Below the pieces are notes generated by a model. That model did not search any database. It had not been told where the DNA came from and saw nothing but the letters and a program-made list of their open reading frames with translations. This document shows, piece after piece, positions 56,138 through 64,000 of a stretch of DNA of 64,000 nt (position 1 is its first letter; the number at the start of each line of letters is the position of its first letter). The position numbers and the translations under genes are program-made. Location: positions 62,001 through 126,000 of the forward strand of contig NZ_VPFD01000002.1 in NCBI RefSeq assembly GCF_008014745.1. Reading direction: 5' to 3'. The DNA comes from Massilia arenae (GTDB taxonomy: Bacteria > Pseudomonadota > Gammaproteobacteria > Burkholderiales > Burkholderiaceae_D).

Positions 56138-57317
56138 GGGTCGACTCCGGTGCTTCGCGCGCCCAGATCAGCGCGCGCTGGATGATGATCGGGCCGAAGA
56201 CTTCGAGCAGCATCGTCACGGCCGCCATCGCATACAGTTCTTCGACCACTTTCAGGCCCGCATAGCGCGCGTGCTCGAGCAGCAGGATCACGAACACGGC
56301 CAGCGGCGCCAGCCCGAGGCCGGTGAGCGCCCCCTTGCGCCAGGTGACGCCCGACAGGTGGGCGAGCGCCGTCACGCCGGCCACCTTGGCGAACATCCGC
56401 ACCAGCACCACGCTGATGGCGAGCAGGGCGCCGGCCGTGACCAGGCGCCAGTCGAGGGTCGAGGCGGCGTACACGAACAGCAGCACGGTCAGCACTTCGC
56501 CCAGCGCGCCGAAGTTGCGCTGGGTCTGGGTGAAGGCGACGCGCCGGTAGCGCACCGTCAGGCCGAAGGCCAGCGCCGCCACCACCGGCGTCAGGGCGGC
56601 GCTGTCGCACACGGCCACCAGCAGGATGATCGCAAGCGCGAAGGCGACGGTGGCGTCCTGCTGCTGATTGCCGATCGCGCGCAGCAGGGCCGGCACGATC
56701 ACGCCGAAGATGGCCCCGATCAGGATCGAGCCGGCCAGCATCACCAGGCTTTGCCACAGCGCTTCGCCGACAGCGTCATAGGTGCGGAACAGCCAGATGC
56801 CGATGATGGCGTTGAAGGCGAACACCGACAGCACGCAGTTCAGGGCCGACAGGTGCAGCACCCGCTCCGTCATCTGGCCCGAGCTTTTCTGTTCGTTGAC
56901 CACCCGCACCACGGTGGCGGGCGAGGTCGCCATCGACAGCGCCGCCATCAGGAGGGCGGTCAGGCGGCCGACGCCGAAGGCGCTGGCGACGAAATAGACG
57001 AGGATGAAGGTCAGCGCCGCCTCGACCAGGCCGGCCACGCCGATCCAGGGATTGTTGACCAGCCAGCGCAGGTTGATGCGGTTGCCCAGTTCGAACAGGA
57101 TGAGGCCGAAGGCGACGTTGGCCAGCAGCGAGACCGGCCCCATGTCGGGGGCGGGCAGGGCGCCGATCTGGGTGCTGCCGAGGGCGAAGCCGACCAGGCC
57201 ATAGAAGCTGATGCGCGGCAGGCCGGTCCAGCGCTGGCCGAATTCGCCGGCCAGCCAGGCGAGTGCGATCGCCAGCGGCCACGCGAGACTAGTCAACAAG
57301 GACAGCAGGTCTGGCAT
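56127..57317 (-). CDS. CPA2-type monovalent cation:proton antiporter
   Basis: A 396-residue membrane protein with about 11-12 helices starting at residue 1 and typical family segments ([33 protein letters not shown]). It lacks the C-terminal TrkA-N and TrkA-C domains of KefB/C, so it is a short antiporter. It probably exchanges Na+ or K+ for H+ at the inner membrane. It begins the operon with the ligase. Confidence 0.87.
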   Translation of the reverse strand: MPDLLSLLTSLAWPLAIALAWLAGEFGQRWTGLPRISFYGLVGFALGSTQIGALPAPDMGPVSLLANVAFGLILFELGNRINLRWLVNNPWIGVAGLVEAALTFILVYFVASAFGVGRLTALLMAALSMATSPATVVRVVNEQKSSGQMTERVLHLSALNCVLSVFAFNAIIGIWLFRTYDAVGEALWQSLVMLAGSILIGAIFGVIVPALLRAIGNQQQDATVAFALAIILLVAVCDSAALTPVVAALAFGLTVRYRRVAFTQTQRNFGALGEVLTVLLFVYAASTLDWRLVTAGALLAISVVLVRMFAKVAGVTALAHLSGVTWRKGALTGLGLAPLAVFVILLLEHARYAGLKVVEELYAMAAVTMLLEVFGPIIIQRALIWAREAPESTHAA

Positions 57318-57685
57318 TCGTTTTCCCCTCTATTCTTTTATATGATGTGCGCTTGCCGCTTGCGTTCGCGGATTCTACAAGCGGACGAGGCACGCACGAT
57401 TGTCCTGGCTCGCCCGTCCACGCGCCTTGTGTTGAGACACGGCGAGCGGCGGGCGAGTGGCTCGATCATAGCGATTCCAGCACGGCCGTCCGTGTCCGCA
57501 CTAACACAGTGCGTAATTACATTGCTGGAGATAAATTGTTGCCTCGAAGACGTCGTACCCGCGAAGGCGGGTACCCAAGTCATTTGCGCAGCCGGCCTAA
57601 TCGAACGCCGTCACGGTGCAAGCAAGCTTGGGTACCAGCCTGCGCGGGTACGACGTATATGCGCTGACAGGAATGGATGCCGCGC
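57318..57685. other. 368-nt intergenic region
   Basis: No convincing gene was found in this gap between the divergent antiporter and leftward VWA-protein genes (both leftward). It contains one REP-like inverted pair (57551-57655). The sequence from 57318 to 57545 shows no ribosome-site-plus-frame combination that looks coding; A/T runs near 57335-57350 may be promoter elements for the antiporter. Confidence 0.6.
57551..57655. repeat. REP-like inverted pair, copy C
   Basis: Unit 57551-57580 (CGTCGTACCCGC..GCGGGTACCCAAGT) and its inverse at 57627-57655 (CTTGGGTACC..GCGGGTACGACG) separated by 46 nt. The GTAC variant of the arm differs from copies A and B but the layout is the same. Confidence 0.78.
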
Positions 57686-58855
57686 CTACTTACTGAGCAG
57701 CCGCATCGCCTGTTCCAGCCCTTCTAGCGTGATCGGAAACATGCGGTTATTCATGATCTGGCGAATGAGGGCAATCGATTGCCGGTATTGCCACAGATGT
57801 TCCGGCTCCGGATTGAGCCAGGCGAACTTGGGAAAGGTCGAGACGAAGCGCGCCAGCCAGGCCCCGCCCGGCTCTTCGTTGTTGTACTCGACCGAGCCGC
57901 CCGGCGCCATCACTTCGTAGGGGCTCATGGTGGCGTCGCCGACGAAGATCACCCGCGTATCGGCCGGATACTTGCGCAGCACGTCCCAGGTGTCGAAGCG
58001 CTCGCTGTGGCGGCGGCGGTTGTTCTTCCACAGGTAGTCGTAGACGCAGTTGTGGAAGTAATAGAACTCCATGTTCTTGAATTCGCTGCTGGCGGCCGAG
58101 AACAGTTCTTCGGTGCGCTCGATGTGGTCGTCCATCGAACCGCCCACGTCGAGCAGCATCACCACCTTGATCCGATTCTTGCGCTCGGGCCGCATGCGGA
58201 TGTCGAGCCAGCCGGCATTGCTGGCGGTGGCGCGGATGGTGTCGTCCAGTGCCAGTTCGTCCGCCGCGCCTTGGCGCGCGAAGCGGCGCAGGCGGCGTAG
58301 CGCGACTTTTAAATTACGCGTGCCCAGTTCGCGCTCGTCGTCGTAGTCGCGGAAGGTGCGCTGTTCCCATACCTTGACCGCGCTGCGGTTGCGGCCCGTG
58401 CCGCCGATGCGGATGCCCTCGGGGTTGGTGCCGCCGTGGCCGAAGGGCGAGGTGCCGCCGGTGCCGATCCATTTGTTGCCGCCGGCATGGCGCTCCTTCT
58501 GCTCTTTCAGCAGCTCCTGCAGGCGCTGCTGCAGCTTGTCGTAGCCGAATTTTTCCAGCTGCGCCTTCTGCTCCGGCGTCAGCTCGCGCTCAAAGCGCTT
58601 GATCAGCCACTCCAGCGGAATCTCGGCCTTCTCGTCGAATACCGCATCGACCCCCTTGAACCAGAGGCCGAACACGCGATCGAACTTGTCGAAGTGCGCT
58701 TCATCCTTCACCAGCGTCAGGCGCGCGAGGTAATAGAACTCGTCGAGCGAGGGCGGGATCACCTGGTGCTGCAGCGCTTCGAGCAGGGTCAGGAATTCGC
58801 GGATCGAGACCGGGACCTTGGCCTCGCGCAGGGCGCGGAAGAAGTCGATCAGCAT
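57686..58855 (-). CDS. VWA-domain protein (CoxE-like)
   Basis: A 389-residue von Willebrand factor A-type protein. A helical N-part (residues 1-130) and a Gly-rich linker ([20 protein letters not shown]) precede the VWA domain; its MIDAS reads DVGGS at 236-240 (family usual DxSxS has Gly at the second position, as in CoxE-type proteins). These proteins work with MoxR ATPases as chaperone pairs for metal-enzyme maturation. It is the third gene of the leftward MoxR-GNAT-VWA group, 3 nt after the GNAT stop. Confidence 0.85.
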   Translation of the reverse strand: MLIDFFRALREAKVPVSIREFLTLLEALQHQVIPPSLDEFYYLARLTLVKDEAHFDKFDRVFGLWFKGVDAVFDEKAEIPLEWLIKRFERELTPEQKAQLEKFGYDKLQQRLQELLKEQKERHAGGNKWIGTGGTSPFGHGGTNPEGIRIGGTGRNRSAVKVWEQRTFRDYDDERELGTRNLKVALRRLRRFARQGAADELALDDTIRATASNAGWLDIRMRPERKNRIKVVMLLDVGGSMDDHIERTEELFSAASSEFKNMEFYYFHNCVYDYLWKNNRRRHSERFDTWDVLRKYPADTRVIFVGDATMSPYEVMAPGGSVEYNNEEPGGAWLARFVSTFPKFAWLNPEPEHLWQYRQSIALIRQIMNNRMFPITLEGLEQAMRLLSK

Positions 58856-58858
58856 GGC

Positions 58859-59449
58859 CTAGCTCCCGGCGTGATGCGCCAGACGCGCCTCCAGGTGCGC
58901 CTTCACGCGCAGCCATTCGCCCTGCAGGATGCTGTACATGACGGTATCGCGCGGCTGCCCGTTGCGGCGCGCGACGTGATGGCGCAGCACGCCATCCTTG
59001 TGCGCACCGAGGCGCTCGATGGCCGCCTGCGAGGCAAAATTCTCGCCATCGGTGCGCAGGCCCACCACGGCGCAGCCGAGCGTGTCGAAGGCGTACCGCA
59101 TCAGCATCAGCTTGCAGCTGGTGTTCACGTGGCTGCGCTGTGCGCGTTTGGCATACCAGGTGTAGCCGATCTCGACCCGGTCGACCTCGGGCACGATGTC
59201 GTGGTAGCTGGTGCTGCCGATCACGGCGCCGCTGGCGGCATCGACCACGGCCCAGGCCCGGCGGTTGGACATGCCCAGGGCGGTGTCGATATAGGCGCCG
59301 GCGTCCTGCGGCGCCGGCACGCTGGTCACGACCAGGTTCCACAGCTCGCCATCGCTGGCCGCCGCGCGCAGGCCGTCGGCGTGGTGCGGCGCCAGCGGCT
59401 CCAGGCGCACGCCGTTCAGTTCCAGGGTGATGGGCGCGACCGCGATCAT
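58859..59449 (-). CDS. GNAT-family acetyltransferase (RimJ/RimL-like)
   Basis: A 196-residue acetyltransferase of the RimJ/RimL type: LNGVRLEPLAPHHADGL start, VIGSTSYHDIVPEVDRVEIGYTW (key RVEIGYTW) and a MRYAFDTLGCAVVGLRTDGENF motif (key LRT...NFASQAAIERLGAHKDGVLR). It sits between the MoxR and VWA genes with a 4-nt overlap upstream and 3-nt gap downstream. Usually MoxR and CoxE genes are adjacent; this insert is uncommon. Confidence 0.85.
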   Translation of the reverse strand: MIAVAPITLELNGVRLEPLAPHHADGLRAAASDGELWNLVVTSVPAPQDAGAYIDTALGMSNRRAWAVVDAASGAVIGSTSYHDIVPEVDRVEIGYTWYAKRAQRSHVNTSCKLMLMRYAFDTLGCAVVGLRTDGENFASQAAIERLGAHKDGVLRHHVARRNGQPRDTVMYSILQGEWLRVKAHLEARLAHHAGS

Positions 59450-60291
59450 CGCCGGTTCCTCGCCATGGCCATCAGGCGGTCAAACAGGGCGATGTCCTGC
59501 TCGTTCTTGAGCAGGGCGCCGTGCAGCGGCGGGGCCTCGTTCTCGGCGCGCAGCGCTTCGGCCGGCACGTCCTCGGCCAGCAGCAGCTTGAGCCAGTCGA
59601 GGAATTCCGAGGTCGACGGTTTCTTCTTGATGCCGGGGACGTCGCGCAGCGCATAGAAGCTTTGCAGCGCGGCCGCCAGCAGGTCCTGTTTGAGCGTCGG
59701 GAAGTGCACGCCGACGATGTCGGCCATCGTCTCGCGGTCCGGGAACTGGATGTAATGGAAGAAGCAGCGGCGCAGGAAGGCGTCGGGCAGTTCCTTTTCA
59801 TTGTTGGAGGTGATGATCACCAGCGGGCGGTGCTTGGCCACCACCATCTCGCGCGTCTCGTAGACGTAGAACTCCATGCGGTCGAGCTCACGCAGCAGGT
59901 CGTTCGGGAACTCGATGTCGGCCTTGTCGACTTCGTCGATCAGCAGCACGACCGGCTCGGGCGACGTAAACGCCTGCCACAGCACGCCTTTGACGATGTA
60001 GTTCTGGATGTCGCGCACGCGCTCGTCGCCCAGCTGCGAATCGCGCAGGCGCGAGACGGCGTCGTATTCGTACAGGCCCTGCTGGGCCTTGGTGGTCGAC
60101 TTCACGTGCCACTGCAGCAGCGGCATGTTGAGTGCGGCCGCGACCTCTTCGGCCAGCATGGTCTTGCCGGTGCCCGGCTCGCCCTTGATCAGGAGCGGGC
60201 GGCCCAGCGTGAGCGCGGCGTTGACGGCCAGTTTCAGGTCGGGAGTGGCGACGTAGTTGTCGCTGCCTTCGAAGCGGGGAGAAGCATGCAT
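59446..60291 (-). CDS. MoxR-type AAA ATPase (CoxD-like)
   Basis: A 281-residue AAA+ protein. Walker A GEPGTGKT (37-44), Walker B VVLLIDEVD (114-122), sensor 1 near VIITSNNEKELPDAFLRRC. It resembles CoxD/MoxR ATPases that act with VWA proteins. The start at 60291 (MHASPRFEGSDNYVATPDL) is chosen because homologues start there; an upstream ATG at 60351 would add an unlike segment. Confidence 0.88.
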   Translation of the reverse strand: MHASPRFEGSDNYVATPDLKLAVNAALTLGRPLLIKGEPGTGKTMLAEEVAAALNMPLLQWHVKSTTKAQQGLYEYDAVSRLRDSQLGDERVRDIQNYIVKGVLWQAFTSPEPVVLLIDEVDKADIEFPNDLLRELDRMEFYVYETREMVVAKHRPLVIITSNNEKELPDAFLRRCFFHYIQFPDRETMADIVGVHFPTLKQDLLAAALQSFYALRDVPGIKKKPSTSEFLDWLKLLLAEDVPAEALRAENEAPPLHGALLKNEQDIALFDRLMAMARNRR

Positions 60292-60480
60292 GGCGGGTGA
60301 CGGAAGAAAACGAAGAAGGTTGGGCGAGTATATGACAAAAATACGGCCCACCCGCGGCCCGGGCGCGGGACGCCGGTTTGTAGACTGGTGTCAAGTCTTC
60401 AGATAGAATCGGCCGGTTGGTAAGCCTTTGCTAAGTTTTTGTGCGGTTGCGATTTTCGACATATAACTAACGAGACGCCC

Positions 60481-60837
60481 ATGAAAAAAACTCTGGTACC
60501 ACTGGCGCTGGCGCTCCTTGCCGGCGCCGCCGGCAGCGCATCCGCCGCGGAAGTGGTCGGTAATCCCCAGGCGGCCACCGCCAAGATCGAGATGTGTATC
60601 GGCTGCCATGCCATCCCCGGCGGCTACAAGACGGCATTCCCCGAGGTGTACCGCGTGCCGATGATCGGCGGCCAGTCGGCCAAGTACATCGAATCCGCAC
60701 TCAAGGCCTATCGCAAGGGCGACCGCAAGCATCCTTCCATGACCGGCATCGCGCGCTCGATGAGCGACCAGGACATCGCCGACGTGGCGGCCTATTATTC
60801 CCAGCAATCGTCGAACCAGACGACCGCCAAGCGATGA
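60481..60837 (+). CDS. Class I cytochrome c (periplasmic)
   Basis: A 118-residue cytochrome with signal peptide (MKKTLVPLALALLAGAAGSASA), haem motif CIGCH (about residues 39-43) and a Met ligand region (SMTGIARSMSDQDI). It pairs with the next cytochrome by an almost direct junction (stop TGA within the start region of the next frame), so both are from one transcript and may form one diheme electron relay. Confidence 0.88.
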   Translation: MKKTLVPLALALLAGAAGSASAAEVVGNPQAATAKIEMCIGCHAIPGGYKTAFPEVYRVPMIGGQSAKYIESALKAYRKGDRKHPSMTGIARSMSDQDIADVAAYYSQQSSNQTTAKR

Positions 60838-60845
60838 GGACCGCC

Positions 60846-61184
60846 ATGAAGAACACGATGCTCCTGCTGGTCCTCGGCGCTGTGTCTCTTGGCGCCAGCG
60901 CCGACGACGTCAAGCGCGGCGAAGCCCTGGCCCAGAAATACAACTGCGCTTCCTGCCACGGCGCCGACTTCAACAAGCCGATCGATCCGACCTATCCGAA
61001 GCTGGCCGGCCAGCACGCCGACTATCTCACGCATGCGCTGCGCGCCTACAAGCGCGGCGCCGGCGCCAACGGCCGCGTCAATCCGATCATGGCCGGCCTG
61101 GTGCAGCCGCTGTCGAACCAGGACATGGCCGATCTCGGCGCGTATCTCGCCAGCCTGCCGTCGCAGCTGGTGATCAAGAAGTAG
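60846..61184 (+). CDS. Second class I cytochrome c
   Basis: A 112-residue cytochrome with signal peptide (MKNTMLLLVLGAVSLGASA), haem motif CASCHG (about 36-41) and a Met-ligand region (NPIMAGLVQPLSNQDM). The ATG at 60846 is preferred because GAGGA at 60837-60841 is its ribosome site; an in-frame ATG at 60834 would overlap the previous stop. Similar in layout to the previous gene, as tandem duplicates of cytochromes c4/c5 type. Confidence 0.87.
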   Translation: MKNTMLLLVLGAVSLGASADDVKRGEALAQKYNCASCHGADFNKPIDPTYPKLAGQHADYLTHALRAYKRGAGANGRVNPIMAGLVQPLSNQDMADLGAYLASLPSQLVIKK

Positions 61185-61224
61185 GGCTGTCGTTACGCGG
61201 CTGCGCGGCAACTGGTAACATGCG

Positions 61225-61254
61225 ATCCCCTCTGCTGCAGTGCAGCGAGGGGAT
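61225..61254. other. Stem-loop between cytochrome and SulP genes
   Basis: A 13-bp stem with one bulge and a 3-nt loop (outer arms ATCCCCT/AGGGGAT, inner CTGC/GCAG) lies in the 95-nt gap. It lacks a T tract on the rightward side, so it may be a weak terminator or a leader structure for the SulP transporter. Confidence 0.4.
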
Positions 61255-61279
61255 TGTCATCCTTGCCGCTGGAGCCGCC

Positions 61280-62800
61280 GTGCCGTCGCTTACCCCCGCT
61301 TACCTGAAGATCAACCTGCTGGCCGGCCTGACCGTCGCGCTGGCGCTGGTGCCCGAGGCGATCGCCTTCGCCCTGGTCGCCCACCTGTCCCCGCTCACCG
61401 GCCTGTATGCGGCGGTGATCGTCGCCTTCATCACGTCGTGCTTCGGCGGCCGGCCCGGCATGATCTCGGCCGCCGCCGGTTCGCTGGCGGTGGTGATGGT
61501 GGCGCTGGTGGTCCAGCATGGCGCGCAATACCTGCTGGCCGCCGTGGTGCTGATGGGCGTGCTGCAACTGCTGTTCGCCGCCGCGCGCCTGGGTAAATTC
61601 ATCCGCATGGTGCCGCATCCGGTGATGCTCGGCTTCGTCAACGGCCTGGCGCTGGTGATCTTCCTCGCCCAGTTCAACCACTTCAAGGAGCCGGGCCCGG
61701 ATGGCGCGCCGCAGTGGATGGCCGGCCCCGAACTGGCGGTCATGGCCGGCATCATCGTCGTCACGATGGCGGTGATCTACCTGACCCCGCGCCTGACCAA
61801 AGCGGTGCCGTCGACCCTGGTCGGCATCCTGGTGGCAAGCAGCGGCTGCGCGCTGCTCGGCATCGAGACCAAGACCGTGGGCGACCTCGGTTCGATCGCC
61901 GGCGGCCTGCCGGGCTTCGCGCTGCCCGACGTGCCGTGGAACCTGGAGACGCTGCGCATCGTCTTTCCGTATTCACTGGTGCTGGCCGGCGTCGGCCTGA
62001 TCGAGTCGCTGCTGACGCTCACCCTGATCGACGAGATCACCGACACCCGCGGCCAGCCGAACCGCGAGTCGCTGGCGCTGGGCGCCGCCAACGTCGCGGC
62101 CGGCCTGTTCGGCGGCATGGGCGGCTGCGCGCTGATCGGTCAGAGCATGATCAATGTGAACAGCGGCGCCACCGGGCGCCTGTCGGGCATCGCGGCCGCG
62201 CTGTTCCTGCTGGCCTTCATCCTGTTCGGGTCCAGCTGGATCGAGGCGATTCCGCTGGCGGCGCTGGTCGGCGTGATGTTCGTGGTGTGCGAAAAAACCT
62301 TCGAGTGGGGCACGTTCCGCCTGGTGGGAAAGGTGCCGCGCGCCGACCTGTGCGTGATCGTGCTGGTGGCGGGCATCACCCTGGTCTACGACCTGGCGCT
62401 GGCGGTGATCGCGGGCGTGATCGTGTCGGCGCTGGTGTTCGCCTGGCAGCATGCCAAGCAGGTACGGGCCGCCGTCTCGCACGACGGGCAGGGCTGGAAG
62501 GTGTATGCGCTGGAAGGCACGCTGTTCTTCGCCTCGGTGACGCCATTCCAGGCGCTGTTCACCCCGAAAGACGATCCGCAAGACGTCATCATCGACTTCC
62601 TGCATGCGCGGGTGGTCGACCACTCGGCGATCCAGGCGATCGACGCGCTGGCCGAGCGCTACCGCGTGCTGGGCAAGCGCCTGCACCTGCGCCACCTGAG
62701 CCCGGACTGCCGCGAGCTGCTGGACAAGGCGCGCGGCATGGTCGAGGTGAACCTGGTGGAAGACCCGCGCTACCGGGTCGCGGACGACAAGCTGGGGTGA
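61280..62800 (+). CDS. SulP-family anion transporter with STAS domain
   Basis: A 506-residue SulP (SLC26-type) transporter with about 10-14 helices and a C-terminal STAS domain (about residues 415-500; VIIDFLHARVVDHSAIQAID). Conserved transporter segments include GLYAAVIVAFITSCFGG and NRESLALGAANVAAG. The GTG at 61280 is chosen for a perfect GGAG ribosome site (61271-61274); an ATG at 61220 in the same frame lies before the stem-loop and has none. It probably imports an inorganic or organic anion such as sulfate or bicarbonate. Confidence 0.86.
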   Translation: MPSLTPAYLKINLLAGLTVALALVPEAIAFALVAHLSPLTGLYAAVIVAFITSCFGGRPGMISAAAGSLAVVMVALVVQHGAQYLLAAVVLMGVLQLLFAAARLGKFIRMVPHPVMLGFVNGLALVIFLAQFNHFKEPGPDGAPQWMAGPELAVMAGIIVVTMAVIYLTPRLTKAVPSTLVGILVASSGCALLGIETKTVGDLGSIAGGLPGFALPDVPWNLETLRIVFPYSLVLAGVGLIESLLTLTLIDEITDTRGQPNRESLALGAANVAAGLFGGMGGCALIGQSMINVNSGATGRLSGIAAALFLLAFILFGSSWIEAIPLAALVGVMFVVCEKTFEWGTFRLVGKVPRADLCVIVLVAGITLVYDLALAVIAGVIVSALVFAWQHAKQVRAAVSHDGQGWKVYALEGTLFFASVTPFQALFTPKDDPQDVIIDFLHARVVDHSAIQAIDALAERYRVLGKRLHLRHLSPDCRELLDKARGMVEVNLVEDPRYRVADDKLG

Positions 62801-62813
62801 ATCGAAGGAAGGA

Positions 62814-63242
62814 TCAGGCGAATGCGCGCCGGCGCACGCATTCGATATAGGCTTCGGTATCCGGCGGCACGCCGTTGCGCTGGGAGGCCCAGATCATCTC
62901 GCCCAGGCATTCCATGATCTCGTGGTGGGCGTCGTGCTGGCCGCGCCGGGCCACCAGGGCGTCGTGGGCGGCGCGGATGCCGCGCGGCTGGTCGATCGAG
63001 ATCTGCTCGGCGATCGACAGGTGCATCGACAGGTGCAGGAAGGGATTCGCCTTGCCGCCTTCGACCGAATAGTCGGCCGCGATCGCCGCCTCGACGTCCT
63101 CGAACTGCTCGTGGTATTCGGGATGCTGGACGATCCAGTCGGCCGCGATTGCGTCCATCGGGGTCAGGATCTCGCCATTGCGGTGCTTGCGATAGGCTTC
63201 GCAGAAGAAGCGGCGCACGTCGTGCGAGGACGGAGTGAACAT
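62814..63242 (-). CDS. DUF1841 family protein
   Basis: A 142-residue protein recognised as DUF1841 by its start (MFTPSSHDVRRFFCEAYRKH), the HPEYHEQFED and NPFLHLSMHLSIAEQISID motifs, and the HHEIMECLGEMIWASQR segment. Conserved His/Glu/Asp residues could form a metal site. Function is unknown. The gene is convergent with the SulP gene and has 57 nt to the next gene upstream. Confidence 0.92.
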   Translation of the reverse strand: MFTPSSHDVRRFFCEAYRKHRNGEILTPMDAIAADWIVQHPEYHEQFEDVEAAIAADYSVEGGKANPFLHLSMHLSIAEQISIDQPRGIRAAHDALVARRGQHDAHHEIMECLGEMIWASQRNGVPPDTEAYIECVRRRAFA

Positions 63243-63299
63243 GTCGAATACGGCAGGAAGGGAAGGGAGCCGGCATTGTAGCGCGATGCCGGCCTGCCG

Positions 63300-64000
63300 T
63301 CACAGGGCCATGTCCGTGCCCGCGTTTGCGCTCTGGTACTGTTCACGCATCGCCTTGCAATCCTTGGGCAGGGCGACGCTGGCCGGCTTGCCCAGTGTTT
63401 CCTCGTGCAGCAGGACGAGGTTGGCGGCAAAGCAGGCGCGTGCCTGCGTATCGGACGCCGCCAGCAGCCTGGCGCCGTCGATCTTGTCCAGGAAATAATC
63501 GACCACCGGGCGTGGCCAATCGCTGCGGTCCTTGAAACGCGCTTCCAGTTCGGTGCGGGCCTGCGGGTCGCCGGCGCGCAGCTGAGCCAGATAGAGCCAC
63601 AGGGCGCCATTGCGGCCGGTGTGCCCCTCGCCCAGGCTCCCTCGCAGGAGCGTGGCCGCCTGCTCCGGTTTGCCCTGCACCAGCATCCGTACGCCCAGCG
63701 ACAGGCTCGCCTCGCGGTGGCCCAGCGCCGCCGCCCGCTCCAGGTAGCCGATCGCGGCCGCCGGGTCCTTGTGTATGCTGCGCTCGGAATTCGCCATGCC
63801 CGCCATCGTGTACCAGGCGTCGGCATTGCCGGCTTCGGCCTCCTGGCGCATCCAGGGCCTGACCTCGCGCCGCGAATCGAAGGGCTGGCCGCCGAGGTAG
63901 GACACGTACAGCTTGCCCTGGCTCATGGCGAACAGCACGCGGTGCGCGCGCAGGAAGTCGACGCCCAGCAGCACGTCGACGCTCAGCTGGCTGTCGATCA
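63300..64000 (-). CDS. Aspartyl protease-like protein with SEL1 repeats (C-terminal part)
   Basis: The gene enters from beyond the right edge; 233 codons are visible. The first visible residues give SVDVLLGVDFLRAHRVLF, the second half of a retropepsin-like aspartyl domain (its active Asp-Thr-Gly would be upstream). Then come SEL1/TPR-like repeats (NADAWYTMAGMANSE, ALGHREASLSLGVRM) and a C-terminal region with two Cys (DTQARACFAANL, KDCKAMREQ). An exported location is likely. Upstream part is needed to confirm the protease. Confidence 0.78.
   Translation of the reverse strand, partial: IDSQLSVDVLLGVDFLRAHRVLFAMSQGKLYVSYLGGQPFDSRREVRPWMRQEAEAGNADAWYTMAGMANSERSIHKDPAAAIGYLERAAALGHREASLSLGVRMLVQGKPEQAATLLRGSLGEGHTGRNGALWLYLAQLRAGDPQARTELEARFKDRSDWPRPVVDYFLDKIDGARLLAASDTQARACFAANLVLLHEETLGKPASVALPKDCKAMREQYQSANAGTDMAL

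Overview
The window is GC-rich, densely coding DNA from a betaproteobacterium, most likely a Massilia/Telluria-type member of the Oxalobacteraceae. This assignment rests on the protein content (DarP, PmbA, DUF1841, PaaX-controlled phenylacetate genes, ParC/ParE with a beta-proteobacterial look) and on interspersed GC-rich palindromes. No diagnostic RNA gene is present. I found no tRNA, rRNA, CRISPR array, transposase or integrase.

Layout. 0-8.2 kb: housekeeping and metabolism (class III aminotransferase, serine esterase, MogA, DarP, PmbA, M14 carboxypeptidase, a LysR regulator divergent from an NAD(P)-binding oxidoreductase). 8.15-21.05 kb: a complete-looking phenylacetyl-CoA pathway, with PaaX facing paaABCDE-GHI-K-J-Y-Z; only a PaaF-type hydratase is missing. 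21.07-33.23 kb: a bidirectional block of poorly known envelope proteins. Leftward it encodes two zinc-ribbon membrane proteins, three lipoproteins, a polytopic membrane protein and a periplasmic protein. Rightward it encodes an ECF sigma factor, an anti-sigma factor, an exported caspase-like protease and a large zinc-ribbon/DnaJ-like/SEL1 membrane protein. 33.3-40.6 kb: HAD phosphatase, argH, a GNAT enzyme, exported hydrolases (cyanophycinase-like S51, alpha/beta hydrolase, M64 peptidase) and a Lys/Ala-rich exported protein. 40.8-45.9 kb: an orphan VgrG followed, by 4-nt overlaps, by two AT-rich genes that look like a type VI effector and its membrane immunity protein. 46-50.4 kb: parC and parE; a near-consensus LexA box lies between parE and a divergent tandem pseudo-receiver gene. 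51.5-64 kb: C26 amidase, a small gene under a Fur-like box, M61 peptidase, YbdK ligase plus CPA2 antiporter, a MoxR-GNAT-VWA operon, two cytochromes c, a SulP transporter, DUF1841 and the end of an aspartyl-protease/SEL1 protein.

The most likely places for an undescribed system are (i) the sigma/anti-sigma/caspase/zinc-ribbon block at 21-33 kb, where an exported protease sits in the same transcript as a membrane anti-sigma factor, and (ii) the VgrG-linked cargo/immunity pair at 43.7-45.9 kb. The SOS box before the pseudo-receiver gene and the Fur-controlled 112-residue protein are smaller but testable leads. All family names are from recognition of motifs by eye; no database search was possible.
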